Shown: piece by piece, positions 1 through 6,959 of the stretch
Layout: each line of letters opens with the position of its first letter
How positions within the stretch are numbered: position 1 is the first letter of the stretch
DNA from: Bacteroidaceae bacterium
Lineage (GTDB): Bacteria > Bacteroidota > Bacteroidia > Bacteroidales > Bacteroidaceae
Assembly (NCBI GenBank): GCA_017530735.1
Contig: JAFXMB010000052.1
Span: 1-49,544 of the forward strand
DNA length: 49,544 nt
Direction of reading: 5' to 3'
Position numbers and translations under genes: made by a program
Notes under the pieces: model-generated
What the model was told of the DNA's origin: nothing
Database searches by the model: none
What the model saw: only the letters and a program-made list of their open reading frames with translations

Positions 1-182
1 AACTTGCTCAGATCTGCCGGACGGAAAATGGTATGTGCCTCCAGACTGGGCTCCTCAACCATTATTGCCTTGTAAGGGCCTGTTCCGCCGTCCTCAACCA
101 CGCGGTTCTTAGTATATGTCTCCTGAGCATTCAAGCCCATAACAAACGCTGCACCCAGCAGCATCAAAAAGATTCTCTTCAT
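1..182 (-). CDS. Secreted esterase-like alpha/beta hydrolase, N-terminus only
   Basis: The gene runs off the left edge; only about 60 N-terminal codons are visible. It starts at an ATG at 182 with a clear signal peptide (MKRIFLMLLGAAFVMGLNAQ), predicting export to the periplasm. The mature start, with phrases such as GGTGPYKAIM and HTIFRPADLS, resembles the opening of Bacteroidetes secreted alpha/beta hydrolases found beside GH43/GH51 genes, which are often esterases acting on substituted xylans. No catalytic residue is inside the window, so the esterase call rests on this resemblance and on the neighbouring GH51 gene. It begins 41 nt after the GH51 stop and has its own -7 box at 211-218, so it may be transcribed both with GH51 and separately. 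Confidence 0.5.
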   Translation of the reverse strand, partial: MKRIFLMLLGAAFVMGLNAQETYTKNRVVEDGGTGPYKAIMVEEPSLEAHTIFRPADLSK

Positions 183-210
183 ATCCTTATTTGTTTTGTA
201 GTCCGATTTA

Positions 211-218
211 CAAATGTA
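211..218 (-). promoter_or_regulatory. Candidate Bacteroides-type -7 box for the esterase-like gene
   Basis: TACATTTG on the minus strand matches TAnnTTTG, 28 nt before the ATG at 182. No convincing -33 TTTG lies at the expected distance, so this is a tentative site. Confidence 0.35.
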
Positions 219-222
219 ACTA

Positions 223-2823
223 TTATTTCTTGTTTATAGTCAGCACACCGGCCGATAAAGCGGGAACGGACAGGATTACGTCGTTTCCATCGGTGGATGC
301 GGCGGATTTCTTCAGGGCCACAGCGTTCTTGTTCTCCATGCTGTTGGCTACGGTCTGGGAACCGGGAGCGTAGTACTCGAATTCTGTGGTGCCGATGCCT
401 TCCCAATCGCCCTTGATGCGCAGGGTAGCGGGCTCATCGGTGGGGTTCACAACCTTTACTATCACATCGGCTCCGTTCTCGGACATGGTGGTGCTTACGC
501 TCACGTTGCCGGTCTCGCCGCTGTATGCCAGACGGTACTTGCTGAAATGGTCATACCAGAGTTCGGTAACCTGGCAGTTGGGAGCCTTGAACAGGTCCTT
601 GTAGTCAAAGTTGATGAATGCGTTGTTCCAGTCAGGGGCATCGGTGCGGCGTATGAACAGGGCGGCAGCACCCATGGCAACCACGTCGCGGGCCTCACAC
701 ATGTTCAGGAATCCGCCGGCAAAAAGACCTGTACGCCAGTCGATGCTGTTCAGGTTCCACTCTGAGATAAAGAGTTTGATGTTGGGGTTGGGACCCTCGG
801 CAATCATCTTTGCATAACGGTCGTACTGCTGACCCAGACGCACGGGACCGGTGGCATAACCGCCCTGCTGCTCGTAGTGGTGCAGGCTCAGGTAGTCAAA
901 ATAGTTGCCGCTGCGCTGTATAAACTGCTCGTCCTCGCCGAATCCGCCGCAGGCAATAATCTTGATTGACGGGTCAACCTCCCGCATGGCGGTGCTGAAA
1001 TCACGTACGCATTTCTCGTATCGGTCAATACCCATTTCCCACATCTCATTGTCAATCTCCCAGAACTTGACGTTGTATGGCTCGGGATGTCCGTTGGCGG
1101 CACGCTTTGCACCCCACTCATCGGTGGCAGGAGCGTTGCAGTAACGCACCCAGTTCACGGCGTTCTGAAGGATCTGGTCGTATTCATCGGCCGGACGCTC
1201 AAACCTGACGCTAACTACTATTACCGGCTCGGTGTTCACCTCACGGCAAAAACGTATGAATTCATCGGTACCAAAGCAGTTCTGGTCATAGTCCATCCAC
1301 ATCCAGTGAGCCCAGCGCTCACGGTTCTCCTGCGGACCGATACCCCACTGCCAGTCATACTGTGCCACGTAGCCGCCGCCCGGCCAGCGCAGGCAGGTAG
1401 GATGCAGTTCCTTAACTGCCTGAAGTATGTCGGGACGGAAACCGCCCAGGTTCTTACCGGTCTGGGTTGATAATGTAGCCATATCTACCTGCACGGTGCC
1501 GTTTTTGACAACGATTGCAAAATCACCGTCACCGCTTATCTGGTTCTGTTCGGTTCTGCCTCCGATATTTAAATTGACTCTTGCTCTGACTTGGCCTGTT
1601 CCAAGACTCTGAGGTTCCAGGGTAAAATCATATTTCTTCCACTCCTTACTGTTTATCTTGCCCAGTGACTGACGGGCCACGAACTCACCTTTCTCATTAC
1701 GGAGTCCCACAATCAGTTCGCCCTTGCCCTTGGCATAAATGGAGCCAACGTACTTTTCACGTACAATTATGTTCTGCGGGCCCTGTGCCATGCCGGCCTC
1801 GGCCTTCTTGCCGGCGGTAATCTCCTGTGAGTAACGCATGTTCACCGCATCGTCCTTGATAAGACGGTACTTGCCCTCACCGAATGCAGTCCATTCCGGA
1901 GCCACCTCAGGTATCTGAACATCCTTGGGAGTGCCGCTGAATACGGTCTGATCGCCGCTCTTTACGGTGATGTTGCGGTAAGTTGCCTCAGTGTAGTTGA
2001 CCCAGAACACAAGGTCGTTCTTGCCGGTCTGCTCCAGTCCGCTGTACTTTACAACCTCCTTGTCATCAAAGTACATGGTAACATCGGCACCCTTGCGGCT
2101 TATGCGCAACTTGTGCCAGTCCTGGTTCTCGTTAACCTGATCCTTTGTGGCGGGGGCCGATGCCAGAGCGGCAAGCGTATTCATGCGTCTGCCGGGACGT
2201 CCGCCGAAGCCCTGCGATTCACGAACCTCCATTGCGCAGATAGAGAAATCGGCCGATGTGCTCTGCTGCTGCAATGCTGCGCGTGCATTGGCCTCATTGG
2301 CAGCGTCAATCTGTGACTGGGTCTGTGCGGGAGTAAATGTGCGGCCCTCATAATAGGGGTCGTGTATGCGTGCAAAATATGCGCTTCCATCGGCCTTTTG
2401 ACCGAATGCAAAGCGTATGTCCATCAGACCGCCGCTCCATGAACGGCGGGCCAGTTTGTAGGAGCGCCAGTTCAAGTCCATCGTGATTTCGTAGTCATCG
2501 GACTCAATGGTTGTGATATTGAGCGGCTGCTCGTAACGTGTGGGTGAATGCAGTATCATGTCATCATCCATGTACCAGCCGTCAAAATATCCGTCACGCG
2601 GTGGGATGCCGGGATACTGCTCCGGCTCAAACGAGCGGCCGTATATCAACTCCTGCCAGACGCCGTTGTTGGCGCTGAAGTAGATGTGCTCGAACAGCTG
2701 TCCGTACAGCATCTCGTCAATGATGCCGCTGGGCTGTTTGCTCTCAACTGTAATCTCATACTCATTCTGTGCCTGAACCCCGAGACTCAGGACAAGCACA
2801 CACATTGCGGTTAGCTTTTTCAT
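223..2823 (-). CDS. GH51 alpha-L-arabinofuranosidase with internal lectin-like insert
   Basis: This should remove alpha-L-arabinofuranosyl side chains from arabinoxylan or arabinan oligosaccharides. The ATG at 2823 begins a normal signal peptide (MKKLTAMCVLVLSLGVQAQ) and is preferred over an in-frame GTG 12 nt upstream, giving 866 residues. GH51 landmarks are the N-terminal YGQLFEHIYF region, the LRWPGGGYVAQYDW segment, the acid/base motif EIDNEMWEMG near residue 595 and the nucleophile in FISEWNLNS near residue 688. About residues 120-310 form an insertion containing a segment (DWHKLRISRKGADVTMYFDD) that looks like a LamG/DUF1080-type beta-sandwich, so the protein is longer than a minimal GH51 of roughly 500-650 residues. 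The C-terminal part carries the usual arabinofuranosidase beta domain. A palindromic repeat block begins about 50 nt upstream of the start. Confidence 0.93.
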   Translation of the reverse strand: MKKLTAMCVLVLSLGVQAQNEYEITVESKQPSGIIDEMLYGQLFEHIYFSANNGVWQELIYGRSFEPEQYPGIPPRDGYFDGWYMDDDMILHSPTRYEQPLNITTIESDDYEITMDLNWRSYKLARRSWSGGLMDIRFAFGQKADGSAYFARIHDPYYEGRTFTPAQTQSQIDAANEANARAALQQQSTSADFSICAMEVRESQGFGGRPGRRMNTLAALASAPATKDQVNENQDWHKLRISRKGADVTMYFDDKEVVKYSGLEQTGKNDLVFWVNYTEATYRNITVKSGDQTVFSGTPKDVQIPEVAPEWTAFGEGKYRLIKDDAVNMRYSQEITAGKKAEAGMAQGPQNIIVREKYVGSIYAKGKGELIVGLRNEKGEFVARQSLGKINSKEWKKYDFTLEPQSLGTGQVRARVNLNIGGRTEQNQISGDGDFAIVVKNGTVQVDMATLSTQTGKNLGGFRPDILQAVKELHPTCLRWPGGGYVAQYDWQWGIGPQENRERWAHWMWMDYDQNCFGTDEFIRFCREVNTEPVIVVSVRFERPADEYDQILQNAVNWVRYCNAPATDEWGAKRAANGHPEPYNVKFWEIDNEMWEMGIDRYEKCVRDFSTAMREVDPSIKIIACGGFGEDEQFIQRSGNYFDYLSLHHYEQQGGYATGPVRLGQQYDRYAKMIAEGPNPNIKLFISEWNLNSIDWRTGLFAGGFLNMCEARDVVAMGAAALFIRRTDAPDWNNAFINFDYKDLFKAPNCQVTELWYDHFSKYRLAYSGETGNVSVSTTMSENGADVIVKVVNPTDEPATLRIKGDWEGIGTTEFEYYAPGSQTVANSMENKNAVALKKSAASTDGNDVILSVPALSAGVLTINKK

Positions 2824-2873
2824 ATTGGTAGACACTTCGTTGTTTATAATAGGTTAGCACCTGCGTTTCCTGT

Positions 2874-2966
2874 CCAAGCGTCCGCCTATCACGCAGGTTC
2901 TTTAGTATTGTTGGACGCTTGGTTCAGAAAATACGCTCTAAAGCTTGTTATTTGTCGAAACGTCCG
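2874..2966. repeat. Palindromic REP-like block A
   Basis: Perfect 10-bp arms CCAAGCGTCC (2874-2883) and GGACGCTTGG (2913-2922) enclose an interior with ACGCAGGTTC. A second half-unit runs on to GTCGAAACGTCC at about 2954-2965. It is related to the blocks at 5399, 6824, 9413 and 10538. It overlaps the 3' end of the U32 gene and so encodes that protein's last residues. Confidence 0.75.
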
Positions 2967-4221
2967 GAGAAGACGCCCCTTTCTGCACTACTTTGAACAG
3001 TTTGTCGCCGCGGCGTACGCGCTCCGGGGTCTTGAACGATACGCGTACTCCCTGCGGAACGGTCTCAACGGTCTTAAGGTCCACGCGCGGGTCATCCAGG
3101 TTGAAAGTGATGCAACCCGTGGTGGCTCCCGTAACCATCAGTTTGTCGCCGGCGCTGATGGGTGCTGCCTCGATGCTGAACTCGGCCACCTCAATCTTGG
3201 AGAACCAGTCGGTGCACTTACCTACATAGACCTTGGTCTCGGTGGCCTGCGAACCGTATACATCGTTCCACTCACCCAGGCGCTGACCCAGATAGTAGCC
3301 GTCCCAGAATCCGCGGTTGAATACCGTTGCCAGGCGCTTATCCCAATTATCCTTCTTTTCATCGGTGAAATCACCGTCCAGAACAGCCTGGATAGCCTCG
3401 CCGTAGCACTCGGCCACGGTGCGGACGTATTCGGGTCCGCGGGCTCGGCCCTCAATCTTGAACACCTGCACGCCGGCCTCAATCATACGATCCATGAACC
3501 GGATGGTCTTGAGGTCCTTGGGCGACATAATGTACTGGTTCTCAATGGCCAGTTCTATATCGGTCTCGCGGTCCTTCACTATGTATCCGCGGCGGCACAA
3601 CTGCATGCATGCTCCGCGGTTGGCACTGGCATTCATCTCATTCAGGCTCAGGTAGCACTTGCCGCTTATGGCCATGCACAGGGCTCCGTGGCAGAACATC
3701 TCAATGCGTATCAAAGCGCCTTTCGGTCCGCGTATATCCTGCTCAATTATCTGCTTGTGAATCTCGGTCACCTGGTCCAGATTCAGTTCACGGGCCAGTA
3801 CCACCACATCGGCAAACTGAGCGTAGAACTTGAGCGCCTCGATGTTGCTTATGTTGAGCTGGGTTGACAGATGCACCTCCATTCCCACCTTGTTGCAGTA
3901 GGTCATCACCGCAATATCGCACGCAATTATGGCCGATATCCCCGCCGCCAGAGCTGCATCCACTATCTCGTGTACCAGAGGGATGTCCTCACCGTACATC
4001 ACGGTGTTAAGGGTCAGGTAACTCTGTACACCATGGGCGTTACACTGTGAGGCAATCTCACGCAGGTCATCCAAAGTAAAATGGCTGGCACTGCGCGAGC
4101 GCATATTCAGTTTCTCCACACCAAAGTAGATTGACCCCGCTCCGGCCTGGAAAGCAGCGGCCAGACTCTCCCACGAGCCCACCGGCGCCATTATCTCAAA
4201 ATCTTTTCTCTCCATCTTCAT
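2938..4221 (-). CDS. U32-family protein, probable tRNA uridine hydroxylation enzyme (TrhP-like)
   Basis: Members of peptidase family U32 of this type (TrhP/RlhA-like) take part in prephenate-dependent hydroxylation of RNA pyrimidines, in TrhP's case 5-hydroxyuridine at the tRNA wobble base. Visible landmarks are the N-terminal EIMAPVGSWESL barrel start, STQLNISN, the FKIEGRARGPEYV stretch and a cysteine cluster (CHGALCM, GKCYLS, NRGACMQLCR; about residues 175-215) expected to hold an iron-sulfur site. The start is set at ATG 4221; ATG 4215 is equally possible. A GTG at 4242 would extend the protein through a palindromic arm and is less likely. The last residues (SSPDVSTNNKL) fall in repeat block A and are probably not conserved. 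The neighbouring gene also modifies tRNA uridine, which supports an RNA-modification role. Confidence 0.85.
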   Translation of the reverse strand: MKMERKDFEIMAPVGSWESLAAAFQAGAGSIYFGVEKLNMRSRSASHFTLDDLREIASQCNAHGVQSYLTLNTVMYGEDIPLVHEIVDAALAAGISAIIACDIAVMTYCNKVGMEVHLSTQLNISNIEALKFYAQFADVVVLARELNLDQVTEIHKQIIEQDIRGPKGALIRIEMFCHGALCMAISGKCYLSLNEMNASANRGACMQLCRRGYIVKDRETDIELAIENQYIMSPKDLKTIRFMDRMIEAGVQVFKIEGRARGPEYVRTVAECYGEAIQAVLDGDFTDEKKDNWDKRLATVFNRGFWDGYYLGQRLGEWNDVYGSQATETKVYVGKCTDWFSKIEVAEFSIEAAPISAGDKLMVTGATTGCITFNLDDPRVDLKTVETVPQGVRVSFKTPERVRRGDKLFKVVQKGASSPDVSTNNKL

Positions 4222-4225
4222 TTTC

Positions 4226-4365
4226 GCCAAAGTGTCCCACACTCATCCCGTTCAGAATACGTTCTATCGCGGGTTACTGTGGGACATGTATTCATTCTAA
4301 GGGTGTGTAACACAGTGAATCGCTTTCAGGGGTTTCTGAGAGGGGTTGTTGTGGGACACTTTGGC
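4226..4365. repeat. Divergent palindromic block with perfect 16-bp arms
   Basis: GCCAAAGTGTCCCACA (4226-4241) is perfectly inverted as TGTGGGACACTTTGGC (4350-4365), with 108 bp between them. Inside, CAGAATACGTTCTATCGCGG resembles the interior of the REP-like blocks (GAATACGTnnnCACGCGG), and the arms resemble their CCAAGTGTCC arms. I take it as a diverged relative. It spans the gap between the U32 and Dus genes and reaches into the 3' end of the Dus gene. Confidence 0.6.
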
Positions 4366-5347
4366 AAGCACCCCACTTAACTGTGATGCGATCCATAATC
4401 GCAAACAGTTCATCAACAGTCTCGGCGCGGAGCATCTCGATGCGGGTATGACGGAAATCCTCAAGCCCTTTGAACAGGGGGCTGGCAGCCAGATGCCGGC
4501 GAATATGCACAATGCCGCGGCGCTCGTCCAGACGCGCAATGCTGTCCAGAGTCTCCTGCTTGAGCACATCCATCTTCCACTGGAAGCCGGGATCCTCCCA
4601 AAGTTCACCAGTTTCCAAATAATGCTTTACCTCGCGGAAAATCCATGGCCGACCAAAACTGCCGCGACCAATCATGATGGCATCCACCCCGTATCGGTCA
4701 AAACACTCCTTTGCACGCTCGGGAGTAGTGATATCGCCGTTGCCGATGATAGGGATCTTCATGCGGGGATTCTCCTTAACCTTGCCGATGAGAGTCCAAT
4801 CTGCCTGACCGGTGTACATCTGGGCGCGGGTACGGCCGTGGATGGTCAGCGCCTGAATGCCGCAGTCCTGCAACTGCTCGGCAAGTTCCACGATTATCTT
4901 GCTCTCGTCATTCCAGCCCAGACGGGTCTTAACGGTGACGGGAATCTTGACCGCATCTACCACGGCACGGGTAATCTCCAGCATCTTGGGGATATTCTGC
5001 AGCATGCCGGCACCGCCGCCCTTGCCTGCCACCTTCTTGACCGGGCAGCCAAAGTTCAGGTCCAGCACATCAGGGCCCGCAGCCTCAACCATCTTTGCAG
5101 CACCCACCATTGCATCGGTGTCCTTGCCGTAAATTTGAATTGCCACGGGACGCTCCTCGTCACAGATGGTCAGTTTCTGCATGGTCTTGTTCACCTCACG
5201 TATCAGGGCATCGCTCGATACAAACTCGGTATAGACCATATCGGCCCCGAACCGCTTGCAAAGCAGACGGAACGCCGGGTCCGTAACATCCTCCATAGGA
5301 GCCAGAAACACCGGCCTCTCCCCAAAATCAATCTCTCCTATCTTCAT
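4292..5347 (-). CDS. dus: tRNA-dihydrouridine synthase (DusB-like)
   Basis: This FMN enzyme reduces uridine to dihydrouridine in tRNA D-loops. In order: the FMN-binding APMEDVTDPAFR at about residues 16-27, QIYGKDTDAM, the catalytic cysteine in NFGCPVKKVAGKGGGAGM (Cys101), VKTRLGWND, LTIHGRTRAQMYTGQADW, IIGNGDITTPE and the phosphate-binding IMIGRGSFGRPW. ATG 5347 starts directly with the conserved MKIGEIDFGERPVFLAP region; the open frame extends upstream but that part is non-homologous and overlaps repeats. The protein has 351 residues. Its final ~25 residues (from CQSVPQQ) are encoded by the inverted-repeat block at 4226-4365, a likely lineage-specific tail. An imperfect -7 box (TACCTTAG, 5356-5363) lies just upstream. 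Confidence 0.93.
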   Translation of the reverse strand: MKIGEIDFGERPVFLAPMEDVTDPAFRLLCKRFGADMVYTEFVSSDALIREVNKTMQKLTICDEERPVAIQIYGKDTDAMVGAAKMVEAAGPDVLDLNFGCPVKKVAGKGGGAGMLQNIPKMLEITRAVVDAVKIPVTVKTRLGWNDESKIIVELAEQLQDCGIQALTIHGRTRAQMYTGQADWTLIGKVKENPRMKIPIIGNGDITTPERAKECFDRYGVDAIMIGRGSFGRPWIFREVKHYLETGELWEDPGFQWKMDVLKQETLDSIARLDERRGIVHIRRHLAASPLFKGLEDFRHTRIEMLRAETVDELFAIMDRITVKWGACQSVPQQPLSETPESDSLCYTPLE

Positions 5348-5398
5348 ACAACCCGCTAAGGTACAGCTTTCTCCCCGTATTCCCCGCCCCACACCCCA

Positions 5399-5564
5399 AA
5401 AAATACGCACGCACCTGCGCACACCCGCGGACACTCCGACGTGCATTTCGCGTGCCAGCGTATTCTTTCAGTCCAAGTGTCCATGAATACGCCCGAACCT
5501 GCGTAAACAGTGGACGCTCCGACCAAGAACCCGCGTGCAAGCGTATTCTCTTGTCGGAGCGTCC
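5399..5564. repeat. Palindromic REP-like block B (opposite orientation)
   Basis: Several half-units run in the orientation opposite to the other blocks. GGACGCTCCGAC (5512-5523) and GTCGGAGCGTCC (5553-5564) are perfect 12-bp inverted arms. A second hairpin uses GGACACTCCGAC (from 5430) and GTCCAAGTGTCC (5471-5482). Interiors contain GAATACGCCCGAACCTGCGT and CGCGTGCAAGCGTATTC, the reverse complements of motifs in blocks D and E. It fills the gap between the Dus gene and the porin-like gene. Confidence 0.8.
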
Positions 5565-5579
5565 AGTATAAGGGTAGTA

Positions 5580-6806
5580 TCAGAAAGCGTACATTACGGA
5601 CAGCAGCAGGCGGTTGTTGCTGACGTTGTGAGTGTCTGAAACCTTGCCGTTAGCCTCGATGGTCGTACCGTAAGCTACGGTGGTCAGCTCATACTCAACA
5701 CCCAGATTCATGTTGCCCACGGTGTACTGAACGTTGGGAGCTACGCGCCACATGTTGTCGATGGTTCCGCCCTCGGCAGCACGTATGGTTCCGGGGATAA
5801 GGTCCTTGCCTGCACCCCAGTTGCTCATGTAACCTCCAAACACGCCGAACTTGAGGGCACCGCCGTACTGAACCTGAGCCCATGATGAGGAGGCTGCAAG
5901 CGGAGCGTACTGAATCTCGCCGGGGTTAAGATGGTCAACCTGACCGAAGCCCGAGCAGATGCCCAGATGTGACATATCGTGACCTATCAGGGTCTTGGCC
6001 TTAATAGCAAGTTTATCCTTGTTGTACTGAGCCTGGATCATTCCGCACAGGCCGTCCAGGTAGTACTTCTTGTTGTTGTCGGCATTATCAATCCATGGTG
6101 TTGTGCGCTTGTATTCAAGTCCGCCGCCCACCTTCAGGTCGCCAAGAGTATAGTCAACGCCGGCATAGAACATGGGCATCATTGACCAGCGATTGTAATT
6201 ATAAGATTTGCCGGCTGTGGCATAACCGAACGATCCGTTTGCAGCCTGGAAGATTGCGGCACCGGTCAACTTGATCTTCTTGTCGTTGCCCAGGAAATAC
6301 TCATAACGCAACTGCGGGCTGCGGTTAAGGGCGTTGAAAGGTGAGCCGATGGCAATACCCACGGTGCTGGGGAACAAGTCGTTCATGGGATGCCATGTCT
6401 GACCCAGTGTCAGTGTGCTTTTTTCCCAATCCAACGCAATAAATGCGTGACGGTAAAGTATGCTACCGGGAGATGAGTGTCCTGAGAACTCAAGCTCTGC
6501 CTTTGCACGGCTGGCTGCACCGAAGATTTCGGGGCCCTTCAGAACAAAACCCAGACGGGCCATAGTGCCGAACCATGAACCCTGCGGAATTGCTCTCTCG
6601 TCATGCTGATCGACCAGATTCTCTAAGCGGTCTGTAGGATACAGATAGAGGAATCCTTCTGCACCGGCAACGCTCTCATGTGTGTTTATCCATGACTGTG
6701 CGGCAACAAAGCCGTACCAATCAATTGTTGCTTTCTGCTGTGCGTTTACACTCACGGGAAGCAGGCCGACTATCAGAGCCTGCATTACAATCTTTCTGAT
6801 TTTCAT
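5580..6806 (-). CDS. Porin-like outer-membrane beta-barrel protein
   Basis: A 408-residue exported protein that I read as a beta-barrel porin. It has a signal peptide (MKIRKIVMQALIVGLL then PVSVNAQQ), alternating aromatic/polar strands throughout (TLTLGQTWHPMND, LKVGGGLEYKRTTP, NMNLGVEYELTTVAYG) and a terminal LLLSVMYAF with the C-terminal phenylalanine typical of barrel proteins. ATG 6806 is chosen because it opens the signal peptide; the frame extends 39 nt further into repeat block C. Substrate is unknown. It lies among hemicellulose genes but also beside tRNA-modification genes, and palindromic repeats flank both ends, so it is probably its own transcription unit. Confidence 0.7.
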   Translation of the reverse strand: MKIRKIVMQALIVGLLPVSVNAQQKATIDWYGFVAAQSWINTHESVAGAEGFLYLYPTDRLENLVDQHDERAIPQGSWFGTMARLGFVLKGPEIFGAASRAKAELEFSGHSSPGSILYRHAFIALDWEKSTLTLGQTWHPMNDLFPSTVGIAIGSPFNALNRSPQLRYEYFLGNDKKIKLTGAAIFQAANGSFGYATAGKSYNYNRWSMMPMFYAGVDYTLGDLKVGGGLEYKRTTPWIDNADNNKKYYLDGLCGMIQAQYNKDKLAIKAKTLIGHDMSHLGICSGFGQVDHLNPGEIQYAPLAASSSWAQVQYGGALKFGVFGGYMSNWGAGKDLIPGTIRAAEGGTIDNMWRVAPNVQYTVGNMNLGVEYELTTVAYGTTIEANGKVSDTHNVSNNRLLLSVMYAF

Positions 6807-6823
6807 TTTATGGTTGTTAAATT

Positions 6824-6959
6824 GGACACTTAGACAAAATAACACGGTAATACGTTGGTTTCATGTCGGAACGTCCGCTGTTTGCGCAAGTGCAGGCGTA
6901 TTCTTGGACACTTGGGCTCAGAGAATACGCTTGCTCGCGGAAAATGTGTCGGAACGTCA
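6824..6959. repeat. Palindromic REP-like block C
   Basis: Arms in order are GGACACTTAG (6824), GTCGGAACGTCC (6865-6876), GGACACTTGGG (6906-6916) and GTCGGAACGTCA (6948-6959). Interiors contain TGCAGGCGTATTC and GAGAATACGC with CTCGCGG. Orientation matches blocks D and E. It fills the gap between the porin-like and GH95 genes, and its right end contains the GH95 stop codon (6957-6959). Confidence 0.78.

Noticed and set aside
2908..3867. A 319-codon open frame on the plus strand
   Set aside because: It lies antisense to the clearly homologous U32 gene and its translation has no recognisable family features; it is a shadow frame in GC-rich sequence.
4346..5359. A 337-codon open frame on the plus strand
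   Set aside because: It is antisense to the dihydrouridine synthase, which has all its motifs on the minus strand; no promoter or family resemblance.
5399..5564. Possible CRISPR array
   Set aside because: The repeated units are palindromic and face each other with variable spacing; there are no uniform direct repeats with unique spacers and no cas genes.
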